A stretch of DNA of 33,672 nucleotides from Betaproteobacteria bacterium (GCA_005881895.1 VBCG01000008.1:1-33672), one strand, 5' to 3'. Positions 8,743 to 15,328 are shown, counted from the stretch's first letter. Program-made: numbers and translations. The notes: generated by a model not told the origin, from the letters alone.

Positions 8743-9852
8743 ATGAAGGCTCCTGAGGTAACCACGCGGGATCGATGGCGGCCCGCGGAGGTTGCGCTTG
8801 TCGTTCTTGCTGCGCTGGCGGTGATCGCGGTCGCGAAGTGGGCGCAGGCGTTTCTGATCCCGCTCACGGCTGGAATGCTGATTGCGTACGCGTTAAAGCC
8901 GGTGGTCGGCGCGCTCGAGCGCCTGCATGTTCACCGCGTCATCGGTGCCGTGGTTGTCCTGGCGGCATTGACCGCGACGATCGCCGGCGGGATTGTGCTG
9001 ATCCGCGATGACGCCATTGCCGCGCTGGCCGATTTGCCCGATGCCGCGCGCAAACTGCGATTGGCGGCGCAGGAATCGACACGAGGGCCAGGAAATCCGA
9101 TTAACCACGTTCGTCAGGCCGGGGCCGAATTGAGCCGTGCGGTCGCCGAAGCGATCGGAGGACCCCTCCCAGCAACTCCGCAAGCTGCCGCCGGACCGCC
9201 GCCGCCGGAGTTTCGCGAGTGGGGCGCGGCGCAATCATCGAAGTTAATCAGCGTCGCGGCCGATCTGGGATTAGCGGCGCTGCTTGCGCTGTTCCTCCTT
9301 GCCGCCGGCGACACGTTCAGGCGGAAGCTTGTCGCATTGGCCGGACCAACGCTGGCGGCGCGCCGCATTACGGTGGAGCTGTTGGATGAGATCGACGCTC
9401 AGGTGCAGCGCTATCTTCTCGTCATGCTGGTGACGAATACGCTCCTCGGTCTTTGCATCTGGCTCTTGCTTTCACTGTTGGGCATGGAACGCGCTGCGCT
9501 GTGGGCGACGGTCGCGGGCGTGTTGCACATCGTGCCATATGCAGGAACAGCGGTCACGACCGTGGCGATCGGTATCGCAGCGTTCATGCAATTCGGCACG
9601 CCGGCGAGCGCATTGGCGGTGAGTGTTGCGGTGTTCGCCATCTCCTCGGCAATCGGCATGGGCCTTTTATCGTGGCTTCAGGGTCGCGCCGGTCACATGA
9701 ATCCGGTAGCCGTGTTTGTCACGCTGCTCTTCTTCGGATGGTTGTGGGGCGGCTGGGGACTGCTGCTCGGCGCCCCTCTTGTCGCGATCTTCAGGGCCAT
9801 CGCGGAACGCTTGCCCTCGATGCAGGCCGTCGGCGCGCTTGCGGGCCCCTGA
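8743..9852 (+). CDS. AI-2E family (PerM/YdiK-type) inner-membrane transporter
   Basis: This 369-residue polytopic protein of the AI-2E transporter family (PF01594) has the typical N-terminal pattern: helix, FLIPLTAGMLIAYALKPVV, then a helix. Next comes a variable, partly soluble middle (about 85-165). The C-terminal helical bundle contains the segment YLLVMLVTNTLLGLCIWLLL and the conserved GWLWGGWGLLLGAPLVAI. Members include AI-2 exporter TqsA and Na+/H+ antiporters, so the substrate is open. It begins 63 bases after the entericidin stop with a small hairpin between them. The same sigma-54 transcript could carry both genes. Confidence 0.88.
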   Translation: MKAPEVTTRDRWRPAEVALVVLAALAVIAVAKWAQAFLIPLTAGMLIAYALKPVVGALERLHVHRVIGAVVVLAALTATIAGGIVLIRDDAIAALADLPDAARKLRLAAQESTRGPGNPINHVRQAGAELSRAVAEAIGGPLPATPQAAAGPPPPEFREWGAAQSSKLISVAADLGLAALLALFLLAAGDTFRRKLVALAGPTLAARRITVELLDEIDAQVQRYLLVMLVTNTLLGLCIWLLLSLLGMERAALWATVAGVLHIVPYAGTAVTTVAIGIAAFMQFGTPASALAVSVAVFAISSAIGMGLLSWLQGRAGHMNPVAVFVTLLFFGWLWGGWGLLLGAPLVAIFRAIAERLPSMQAVGALAGP

Positions 9853-9879
9853 ATGGGAGTTGATGGACGCCCTTCGCCG

Positions 9880-9899
9880 CTGCCCGACTCGTCCTACGG
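9880..9899 (-). promoter_or_regulatory. TAGGAC element (minus orientation) upstream of the CsbD sigma-54 promoter
   Basis: The minus strand reads CCGTAGGACGAGTCGGGCAG, that is TAGGAC-N7-GGCA, one change from TAGGAC-N7-GACA. It lies about 92 bases upstream of the -24 box, a normal distance for an enhancer site. Confidence 0.4.
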
Positions 9900-9991
9900 C
9901 GTTGTGCAATCTTCTCTCCCGCTCGCGGCGCCGTTACCATCGCGTGGAGCGAGCGTTGCCACAAGTCATTGAAGAATATAACGATATCGTC

Positions 9992-10007
9992 TGGCACGCC
10001 GGTTGCG
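9992..10007 (+). promoter_or_regulatory. Sigma-54 (-24/-12) promoter of csbD
   Basis: TGGCAC-GCCGG-TTGCG matches the -24/-12 consensus at nine of ten informative positions and has exact spacing. The start codon is 53 bases from the -24 box, leaving a leader of about 30 bases. Confidence 0.85.
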
Positions 10008-10044
10008 ACTCCAACGCACCGTCAACGCATTGAGGTGCATGGAC

Positions 10045-10260
10045 ATGAATTGGGATCGGATCGAAGGGAACTGGAAACAGTTCACCGGCAAAGTCAAGGA
10101 ACAGTGGGGCAAGCTCACCGACGGCGACCTCGCCATGATCAAGGGCCGTCGCGATCAATTGGTGGGCAAGATTCAGGAACAGTATGGGATTTCGAAGGAC
10201 GAGGCCGAGCGGCAAGTCGGTGAATTTGCGAATCGGCAGCGCGACGTCGAGAAGATTTGA
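10045..10260 (+). CDS. csbD: CsbD-family stress protein
   Basis: This 71-residue hydrophilic helical protein has the CsbD signature MNWDRIEGNWKQFTGKVKE, then WGKLTDGDL and GKIQEQYG. CsbD-like proteins are induced by general stress in many bacteria, but their biochemical activity is unknown. GAGG at 10032-10035 is 9 bases from ATG 10045 and only 3 from ATG 10039, so 10045 is chosen; it also gives the family's usual MNWD start. It is directly downstream of a sigma-54 promoter and 41 bases ahead of the periplasmic repeat protein, probably in one transcript. Confidence 0.9.
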   Translation: MNWDRIEGNWKQFTGKVKEQWGKLTDGDLAMIKGRRDQLVGKIQEQYGISKDEAERQVGEFANRQRDVEKI

Positions 10261-10301
10261 AGATTCAAGAAGGACATTGTTTACGCTGACGGAGGGACAT
10301 C

Positions 10302-10847
10302 ATGGCGAAACTGTTGCTCAGCCTGTTCGCGTGTGCAGGCATCGTGATAGCCGGCGCCGCGAGCGCCGCGCCCATCGCGAAAGATGCCTACAACGCAGAG
10401 AACAAGCGGATCGAGGACCAGTACAAGGCCGATCGCGACGCCTGCAAGTCGATGACCGGAAACCAGAAGGACGTGTGCATCGAGACGGCGAAAGGCAAGG
10501 AAAAAGTAGCGAAGGCCGATAACGAAGCCGCCTACAAAGACACCGAGAAAACGCGTTACGACGCGAAGGTCGCACGGGCGGAGGCCGACTACGCGGTCGC
10601 GAAGGAAAAGTGTGACGATCTCTCGGGCAATCAGAAGGATGTGTGCGTGAAGGAAGCGAAAGCCGCCGAAACGAAGGCGAAGGCCGACGCCAAGGCCACG
10701 CATGTGGCGGCCGACACCCGCAAGGATGCGGCCGAAGACAAACGCACCGCCGATTACAAGGTGGCGGTCGAGAAATGTGATTCGCTGTCCGGCGACGCGA
10801 AGACGCAATGCGTCAAGGACGCGAAGGCACGCTATGGAAAGACCTGA
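10302..10847 (+). CDS. Exported Lys/Asp/Ala-rich protein with three C-X10-C repeats
   Basis: This 181-residue protein has a signal peptide (MAKLLLSLFACAGIVIAG, cleavage near ASA-AP at 22/23). The mature part is highly charged and predicted helical. It contains three copies of a unit with paired cysteines exactly ten residues apart: C48-C59, C104-C115 and C159-C170. The core is C-x2-(M/L)-(S/T)-G-x2-K-x2-C, as in CDDLSGNQKDVC. In the oxidising periplasm each pair could form a disulfide across a turn. I do not recognise a named family. GGAGG sits 6 bases before the ATG. It follows csbD by 41 bases and is closed by the terminator at 10904. Confidence 0.82.
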   Translation: MAKLLLSLFACAGIVIAGAASAAPIAKDAYNAENKRIEDQYKADRDACKSMTGNQKDVCIETAKGKEKVAKADNEAAYKDTEKTRYDAKVARAEADYAVAKEKCDDLSGNQKDVCVKEAKAAETKAKADAKATHVAADTRKDAAEDKRTADYKVAVEKCDSLSGDAKTQCVKDAKARYGKT

Positions 10848-10872
10848 CCTGGTAAGGGGTGACCGCGACAAA

Positions 10873-10892
10873 GCCTGCTGACAACAGCAGGC
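10873..10892 (+). other. Hairpin after the C-X10-C repeat gene
   Basis: GCCTGCTG-ACAA-CAGCAGGC is an 8-bp perfect stem with a 4-base loop. It is flanked by further complementary GACCGC (10861) and GCGGTC (10891). It lacks a T-run and probably reinforces the following terminator or protects the mRNA 3' end. Confidence 0.55.
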
Positions 10893-10900
10893 GGTCGAAG

Positions 10901-12352
10901 TCAGGCCGGGGCGCGCGTCGTCCCGGCCTTTTTTCCGTCCGCGTCGGCCGGCCGTTCGCCGGGTTCTACCGCTGCCTGCTCGTTCGCGGGAATCGCCTGG
11001 AGCGATAGCGGAACGTGAACCTCGATCGTCGTTCCGACGCCCGGGCGGCCGTGGATCCGGAATTCCCCCTTGAACGCGCGAATCCGTTGCCGCATTCCGC
11101 TAATACCGTGCGATAGCGCATTGGTTTCGGCGCCGACGGGCAGGCCGATCCCGTCATCCTCGAAAATCACGGAAACACCGGAGTCGGTACGCAGCAATTC
11201 AACGTTGACGTTTTTCGCTTTTGCGTATTTGACGACATTGGTCAGCGCTTCCTGCACGATCCGGTAAAGTGCAATGGATACTTCGGGCGGGAAGTCCTGC
11301 TCGAGCTCAGCGAGATTGAGCGAACACTTGAGGCCCGCGCGCTCGCAGGTTTGGCGCACCTGCCAATCGATCGCCGCGGCTAGGCCGAGATTGTCGAGCA
11401 GCGTCGGACGCAGATCCTCGATGACGCGGCGCTTGAGCTCGACGCCTTCATCCAGCATCTTGAGTGCGCGCTCGAGCTTCGCAGCGATGGCGCCATCCTT
11501 GCCGTGCAGCCGCTCGATCGCCCACGCCACGTCCATCTTGGCGCCGACCAGGATGCCGCCAAGCTCGTCGTGGATGTCGCGCGCAAGGTGCGATTTCTCT
11601 TCCTCGCGCACGATCTGCAAGTGGTTCGAAAGCTCGGAGAGTTCCGCCGTGCGCGCGGACACGACGCTTTCGAGGCGGGCCTGTTCCTGCACCGAACGCC
11701 GCCGTTGCTCTTCGCGCAAGGTAATTTCACGACGCGCGAGCACCCATACGACCAGGAGCAATGCGACGGTGAACGCGGTCATTGTCACCATGCCGATGCG
11801 CGCGAACTCGATGTCCTGCTGCCATCGCGTCGTGCCGGTCGAAAGCTTCGCGCGGAGATCATTGGACATCGCGGCCGCTTCGCTGCGAATTTCGTCCATC
11901 GTGCGCTTGCCGATTCCCGTATCGATCAACTGAAACGCCGCCTCGCGGCCGCTCTTCTCGTTCAGCAGCAACGTCGATTCGATTTCGTTGAACCGCTTGC
12001 CGATCAAACTCGTGAGCTTCGTCAGTCGATCGCGCACTTGCACCGAGCCGTCGCTCGACACCGATTCTCGCAACAAAACAAGCGTCGGGTCGAGCTTCTG
12101 CACGGCGTTCTTGTACGGCTCGAGATACGTCGGGTCGCCCGTCAGCAGATAGCCGCGCTGCGCGGTTTCGGCATCGACGACGAGCGCCATGACGTCGTTC
12201 AAGCGCGACTCCATCTCGAGCGCCGTGGTGCTTTGCCGGTTCGCGACGTCGAGGCGGCGATAGCCAAACTCGGAAAACACAAGCACGGCGATCGACACGA
12301 TGACGCCGAGCGCCAAAGGCAGCAAAACCTTAAGAGGGAATGGACGGGTCAT
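10901..12352 (-). CDS. CHASE3-domain sensor histidine kinase (HisKA_3 / NarX-type)
   Basis: This kinase of about 483 residues has a membrane helix at about 7-29, then a CHASE3 extracytoplasmic domain (about 30-180, with DAETAQRGYLLTGDPTYLEPY). A second helix lies at about 183-206, followed by a short coiled coil. The HisKA_3 dimerisation domain has phospho-acceptor His261 in HLARDIHDELGG. The HATPase domain shows RIVQEALTNVVKYAKA, FEDDGIGL and HGISGMRQRI. This class phosphorylates NarL/FixJ regulators, so the regulator at 7177 and the receiver at 7949 are the likely partners. ATG 12352 is chosen; the frame stays open to a TTG at 12373. No clear ribosome site is seen. It has its own promoter at 12405-12433 with a TAGGAC-N7-GACA site upstream. 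Confidence 0.92.
   Translation of the reverse strand: MTRPFPLKVLLPLALGVIVSIAVLVFSEFGYRRLDVANRQSTTALEMESRLNDVMALVVDAETAQRGYLLTGDPTYLEPYKNAVQKLDPTLVLLRESVSSDGSVQVRDRLTKLTSLIGKRFNEIESTLLLNEKSGREAAFQLIDTGIGKRTMDEIRSEAAAMSNDLRAKLSTGTTRWQQDIEFARIGMVTMTAFTVALLLVVWVLARREITLREEQRRRSVQEQARLESVVSARTAELSELSNHLQIVREEEKSHLARDIHDELGGILVGAKMDVAWAIERLHGKDGAIAAKLERALKMLDEGVELKRRVIEDLRPTLLDNLGLAAAIDWQVRQTCERAGLKCSLNLAELEQDFPPEVSIALYRIVQEALTNVVKYAKAKNVNVELLRTDSGVSVIFEDDGIGLPVGAETNALSHGISGMRQRIRAFKGEFRIHGRPGVGTTIEVHVPLSLQAIPANEQAAVEPGERPADADGKKAGTTRAPA
10904..10934 (+). terminator. Rho-independent terminator of the csbD transcript
   Basis: The stem GGCCGGG / CCCGGCC with an 11-base loop is followed by six T on the plus strand. 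It overlaps the last codons of the convergent histidine kinase gene. Confidence 0.8.
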
Positions 12353-12404
12353 CCCGCGAGGGGAGCGAAGCAAATGATTGTCGGATTATGGTTACGTGAA
12401 GGCG

Positions 12405-12433
12405 ACTATACGCATTCGAACGACCCCGCTCAA
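12405..12433 (-). promoter_or_regulatory. Sigma-70-type promoter of the histidine kinase gene
   Basis: The minus strand has TTGAGC (12433-12428), a 17-base spacer and TATAGT (12410-12405). A start near 12398 would give a leader of about 46 bases before ATG 12352. Confidence 0.6.
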
Positions 12434-12452
12434 GGCAGCCTGGCTTATGCGA

Positions 12453-12472
12453 GTGTCGGTGACTGTCCTACC
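12453..12472 (-). promoter_or_regulatory. TAGGAC-N7-GACA element upstream of the histidine kinase promoter
   Basis: The minus strand reads GGTAGGACAGTCACCGACAC. Its centre is about 64 bases upstream of the predicted kinase transcription start, a classic activator position. It matches the elements at 5976 and 7853. Confidence 0.5.
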
Positions 12473-12629
12473 GAAAATTCAGCAAACTGCCGATACATCC
12501 GTGGACCATTGTCGCGCACAATCGGTTCCAGTTTTTGCGGCTTGCGCGAGGTAAGAATGGATAACACCAGATATCCGCAAGCCGGCGCAGCAACAAGCTC
12601 CCTACCCTCGTCTCAAGCGAGGGACCCTA

Positions 12630-12659
12630 GACGTCGCGAACCCGCGGCGTCTTTTTTTT
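12630..12659 (+). terminator. Strong plus-strand terminator with no assigned gene
   Basis: The stem GACGTCGCG / CGCGGCGTC (one G-U pair, loop AACC) is followed by eight T. A second hairpin (12605-12623) lies just upstream. The nearest upstream plus-strand gene ends at 10847 and already has its own terminator, so this one should end an unannotated transcript. Confidence 0.7.
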
Positions 12660-12907
12660 GGTCGCTCGCGGCAAGCTGCGAACGATTGCAGACCACGCAA
12701 GTGGATTTCTGCGCGCAGGCAGAACCGCCCGGCAAGCGCTACTCGTACAAACCGGCGTCGCGACCGGAATAGGAAATCATCGGAATAGGAAATCATCGCG
12801 GCGGTGTTGCGGCTGCGGCTACCCGATGCCGCGCCGGCCACACCACCGCCACGACGGCGAACTTGCCTTACAACGCTATTCCCGACTGCGTCCGTACATC
12901 GGCGGCT

Positions 12908-13195
12908 TTACGACTTGCTCTTGTCAGCCTTGTCCTTATCCTGGCTCGACGAGGATTTGTCAGAGCTGGATGGACTGGACGGTGCAGCCGATGACGGGGA
13001 TGACGGAGACGATGGACCCGACGATGCCATCGATGACGACGAGCCCGATGGGCTGGAAGGGCTGCCGGACGGCGTCGACTGCGACATGCTGGACCCACTT
13101 GGCGGCGTCGTTTGCGACGACGTGCTCTGGCGGTCGCTGCATGCCGCGATAAGCAATGCGGAAACGATCGCAACGGACAATGCGGAGGTGTTCAT
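12908..13195 (-). CDS. Ser/Pro-rich small lipoprotein
   Basis: This 95-residue protein has a signal peptide MNTSALSVAIVSALLIAAC with lipobox IAAC and lipid Cys19. Residue +2 is Ser, so outer-membrane sorting is expected. The mature part is a low-complexity Ser/Pro/Gly linker (runs such as PSSPSGSSSS and PSSPSSPSS) followed by a Lys/Asp/Ser tail (DKSSSSQDKDKADKSKS). The start at 13195 is fixed by AAAGGAG 5 bases upstream; the frame stays open further upstream. No family is recognised; it may be a tethered spacer or surface-exposed disordered protein. It is divergent from DUF1328, sharing an interval with the element at 13316-13334. Confidence 0.75.
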   Translation of the reverse strand: MNTSALSVAIVSALLIAACSDRQSTSSQTTPPSGSSMSQSTPSGSPSSPSGSSSSMASSGPSSPSSPSSAAPSSPSSSDKSSSSQDKDKADKSKS

Positions 13196-13315
13196 TACTT
13201 CTCCTTTCGTGACGAATGCAGATAGACGAAGGGGAACGCGAGAAGCACACCCCTGTCGCATTGTCACCGTACCCAGAGGGTCTGCGCCGTACCATCGGAA
13301 CGATCCCGAACGGCC

Positions 13316-13334
13316 TGTAGGAAGTTACCGACGC
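13316..13334 (+). promoter_or_regulatory. Variant TAGGAC element upstream of the DUF1328 sigma-54 promoter
   Basis: TGTAGGAAGTTACCGACGC aligns with the minus-strand kinase element GTAGGACAGTCACCGACAC when one base is omitted. It is about 130 bases upstream of the -24 box, a suitable distance for a sigma-54 enhancer. Confidence 0.4.
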
Positions 13335-13447
13335 AGCCGCACGATTTGCAACATTGCTAGGACAGCGATGCTCGCCGCGTCGCTACTCGGCGTTCGCCGT
13401 GTCGAATAATGGATTGATGCGCCAGCGCTTTCGCAATGATTTGTTCC

Positions 13448-13463
13448 TGGCACGAAGCCTGCG
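13448..13463 (+). promoter_or_regulatory. Sigma-54 (-24/-12) promoter of the DUF1328-DUF883-ferritin operon
   Basis: TGGCAC-GAAGC-CTGCG has the complete -24 box and GC at -12 with exact spacing. The GTG start of the first gene is 65 bases after the -24 box. Confidence 0.75.
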
Positions 13464-13512
13464 ACTCAGGGTCTCGATCGCGGGTCCGCCGCCGATACCG
13501 AAGGAGGTTGCC

Positions 13513-13674
13513 GTGCTCTACTACGCCGTCGTGTTTTTCATCGTGGCGCTGATTGCCGCGCTGTTTGGCTTCGGTGGAATCGCTGCCGGGGCGGCTGGAA
13601 TCGCCAAGATCCTCTTCATGATCTTTCTGATCGTCTCGATTGTCACATTCCTGATGTCGCTCGCCAGGAAATAG
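13513..13674 (+). CDS. DUF1328 (YtjA-type) small membrane protein
   Basis: This 53-residue protein is almost entirely hydrophobic, with two membrane helices ([20 protein letters not shown] and [20 protein letters not shown]) joined by a [10 protein letters not shown] turn. This is the DUF1328/YtjA pattern, a family of unknown function often found in stress or biofilm settings. The start is GTG 13513, set by a perfect AAGGAGG 5 bases upstream. It is the first gene after the sigma-54 promoter, followed by DUF883 28 bases later. Confidence 0.9.
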   Translation: MLYYAVVFFIVALIAALFGFGGIAAGAAGIAKILFMIFLIVSIVTFLMSLARK

Positions 13675-13702
13675 CGTCCCAGTCGAGGCAAGGAGCAAGC
13701 AG

Positions 13703-14062
13703 ATGCAAGCCAGTGCTGAACCGTTGCCTTCGCGCGCGGGAGTGCCGCCGGTCCCGCCCGCAATGTCGCCGGACGTCGATCGGCTCACGCGCGATTTTCG
13801 CCAGCTCATTGCGGATTTCGAAACGCTGCTCAAGAACGTGCAGACACTGTCGAACGAAGGCGCCGCAGTGGCACGAGCGGAGCTCACACGCAAGCTCGCC
13901 GATGCGCGGGTCAAGTTCGGCGCGCTCAAAGAGGCGGCGGGCGAACGCGCGACACACGCGCGCGGTGCGACAGAGGAGTACGTTCGTCGCGAACCGCTGA
14001 AATCCGTGCTGGTCGCGGCAGCAGTGGGTGCCATCGTCGCCCTGGTGGTCGCCAGGCGTTGA
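13703..14062 (+). CDS. DUF883 / ElaB-YqjD family membrane-anchored protein
   Basis: This 119-residue protein has an N-terminal Pro-rich stretch and a long amphipathic helix (about 25-95, DRLTRDFRQLIADFETLLKN onward). A C-terminal membrane helix (about 99-117, LKSVLVAAAVGAIVALVVARR region) ends in two arginines. This matches YqjD/ElaB/YgaM proteins, tail-anchored inner-membrane proteins that in E. coli associate with ribosomes in stationary phase. AAGGAG lies 8 bases before the ATG. It is the middle gene of the DUF1328-DUF883-ferritin operon. Confidence 0.88.
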   Translation: MQASAEPLPSRAGVPPVPPAMSPDVDRLTRDFRQLIADFETLLKNVQTLSNEGAAVARAELTRKLADARVKFGALKEAAGERATHARGATEEYVRREPLKSVLVAAAVGAIVALVVARR

Positions 14063-14080
14063 TAAGGGAAGGAAGCTGCC

Positions 14081-14659
14081 ATGGCCAATTCGACGACGAG
14101 AGGAAACCGTTCCTCTTCCGCGGCGAGTCCGCCGCTTACCGATGTGGCCACCCTGCGCCAGCGCGCGCGCTCGCACATCGAAGAAGGCGCAGTGACGCCA
14201 GGCTACGGCGCCGATCGCGACACCGTTGTCAAGATGTTGAACGACGCGCTCGCGACGGAGATCGTTTGCGTCCTGCGCTACAAGCGCCACTATTTCATGG
14301 CGCAAGGCTTGAGCTCCGAGTCGGTGAAGGAGGAATTCAAGCAGCACGCGGCGGAGGAACAAGGTCATGCCGACCGCATCGCGGAGCGAATTGTGCAGCT
14401 CGGTGGCGAGCCCGATTTGAATCCCGCGAATCTTGCCGCGCGCGCACACTCTGAGTACGTCGAAGGAACGTCGCTGGTCGACATGATCCGCGAGGACCTG
14501 GTCGCCGAGCGCGTTGCGATCGAAAGCTACCGCGAGATCGTCGCGTATCTGGACGGCAAGGACCCGACGTCGCACCGCATGATGCGCGATATCCTTGCGG
14601 TCGAAGAAGAGCACGCGGAGGACCTGAACTCGCTGCTGCTCGGCTTGAAAGCGAACTGA
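14081..14659 (+). CDS. Ferritin-like / bacterioferritin-type di-iron protein
   Basis: This 192-residue four-helix protein follows DUF883 by 18 bases. Di-iron ligands fit the ferritin-like pattern: E60, E93-x-x-H96, E143 and E175-x-x-H178, as in LNDALATEIVCVLRYKRHY and AVEEEHAEDL. The bacterioferritin haem-ligand methionine cannot be assigned by eye. The N-terminal 40 residues are a disordered-looking extension rich in Ser/Thr/Arg. It likely oxidises or stores iron, or protects against peroxide under stress. Predicted transcription is from the sigma-54 promoter at 13448. Confidence 0.88.
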   Translation: MANSTTRGNRSSSAASPPLTDVATLRQRARSHIEEGAVTPGYGADRDTVVKMLNDALATEIVCVLRYKRHYFMAQGLSSESVKEEFKQHAAEEQGHADRIAERIVQLGGEPDLNPANLAARAHSEYVEGTSLVDMIREDLVAERVAIESYREIVAYLDGKDPTSHRMMRDILAVEEEHAEDLNSLLLGLKAN

Positions 14660-14666
14660 GCAAGCC

Positions 14667-14693
14667 GGCGTTCGGCCTACGCCCCCCATTTTT
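14667..14693 (+). terminator. Possible terminator after the ferritin-like gene
   Basis: A 5-bp GGCGT/ACGCC stem with a 7-base loop is followed by a C-run and five T. It is weak but well placed, 8 bases after the stop. Confidence 0.4.
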
Positions 14694-14792
14694 GTCGCCA
14701 AGCCGCGTTGAAAAGAGGTCCGCGAGACCCATCTGCGGTAAGTGCCGCGGAACCTCCGCTGGTATGATTGCGTTGCGCTAGATCCGTATTTG

Positions 14793-14816
14793 CCGGCTCG
14801 CGATAGGGTGAGCCGG
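14793..14816 (+). other. Hairpin just upstream of ssrA
   Basis: CCGGCTC / GAGCCGG form a 7-bp stem with a 10-base loop, ending 13 bases before the mature tmRNA 5' end. It may belong to the precursor leader removed by RNase P. Confidence 0.35.
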
Positions 14817-14829
14817 TCCATCGATTACC

Positions 14830-15207
14830 GGGGGTGAACTGGTTTCGACGGGGGTTGCAAAGCAGCGCGGGGCATGCCGAGGCGCTTGTCCTCGTTAAAC
14901 TCGAGCAATCGCAAATCTAACTGCGAACGACGAAACGTACGCTCTGGCGGCTTAACCCCGCCGGACCTCGCACCGGGCGGCGCTCAGCCCGGGTGACGAG
15001 CGGGTAACACCGCAAGTCGCAGCGAGGACCCTTTGAGCGATCGCGCGCGGTCGGGCCGCTTGGCCGTGGCGCTAAAGCAAGGCGGCTGGTTTGCCCGCAG
15101 CCCGTCCGTCGGCGGTGGGGGAACGAGATCCAAATGGCGCGACTAAGCATGTAGTCCCGACTGTGGAGTGCTTCCGGACGCGAGTTCGATTCTCGCCACC
15201 TCCACCA
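14830..15207 (+). ncRNA. ssrA: Transfer-messenger RNA (tmRNA), one-piece
   Basis: tmRNA rescues stalled ribosomes and tags the nascent peptide for proteolysis. The 5' end GGGGGTG pairs with CACCTCC before the terminal A-CCA, including the G3-U pair that identifies alanine tRNAs. The 5' tRNA-like part shows GAACTGGTTTCGACGGG, and the 3' part has the T-arm GAGTTCGATTCTCG. The tag frame lies at 14923-14955. The total of 378 nt with encoded CCA is in the usual range. A 16-bp hairpin follows directly. Confidence 0.97.
14923..14955 (+). other. tmRNA tag-peptide reading frame
   Basis: The resume codon GCG opens the frame ANDETYALAA followed by TAA. With the charged alanine the tag is A-ANDETYALAA, ending in the ALAA degron read by ClpXP/ClpAP. 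E. coli has N where this one has T. Confidence 0.93.
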
Positions 15208-15208
15208 T

Positions 15209-15244
15209 CAAACGAAACGGCCGCGAAAGCGGCCGTTTCGTTTG
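15209..15244 (+). terminator. Long hairpin terminating ssrA
   Basis: Two exact 16-base complementary arms (15209-15224 and 15229-15244) enclose a GAAA tetraloop, starting 2 bases after the tmRNA CCA. The T-rich 3' arm (TTTCGTTTG) stands in for a separate T-run. Confidence 0.8.
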
Positions 15245-15328
15245 GTGCGAGAGCGAGGAATCGCCGAGCCGCGAGTTCGAGGAAGGCGTCCGACCAATGG
15301 GAGGACACCCCGACGACGCTGAGAGCGA

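Larger units (their letters stand above)
12434..12907. other. Non-coding interval between kinase and lipoprotein genes, with plus-strand terminator
   Basis: No convincing protein gene lies here. The interval holds the TAGGAC element (12453-12472), a small palindrome ATTGT-N5-ACAAT (12508-12522), a hairpin CCCTCG/CGAGGG (12605-12623) and a strong plus-strand terminator (12630-12659). An open frame 12557-12772 (71 codons) has GAGG 5 bases before its ATG. However, it runs straight through the terminator and has an unnatural composition, so I do not call it a gene. The arrangement fits a short untranslated plus-strand RNA, but I cannot place its promoter. Confidence 0.4.
13196..13512. other. Divergent regulatory interval between lipoprotein and DUF1328 genes
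   Basis: No gene is seen in these 317 bases. They contain the lipoprotein ribosome site (near 13201-13207), a TAGGA element at 13316-13334, a second TAGGAC (CTAGGACAGCGATGC, near 13357), the sigma-54 promoter at 13448-13463 and the AAGGAGG ribosome site at 13501-13507. Confidence 0.6.

Noticed and set aside
12508-12545. Possible sigma-54 promoter GGTTCCAGTTTTTGC before the orphan terminator
   Set aside because: GG to GC spacing is 11, not 10, and the -24 box is poor.
12557-12772. 71-codon plus-strand frame with a good GAGG site
   Set aside because: It reads through a strong terminator and has no recognisable protein features; a non-coding RNA explains the signals better, though it stays open.
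13643-14821. Open frame on the minus strand (392 codons)
   Set aside because: It is antisense to three genes with good ribosome sites and family motifs (DUF1328, DUF883, ferritin-like).
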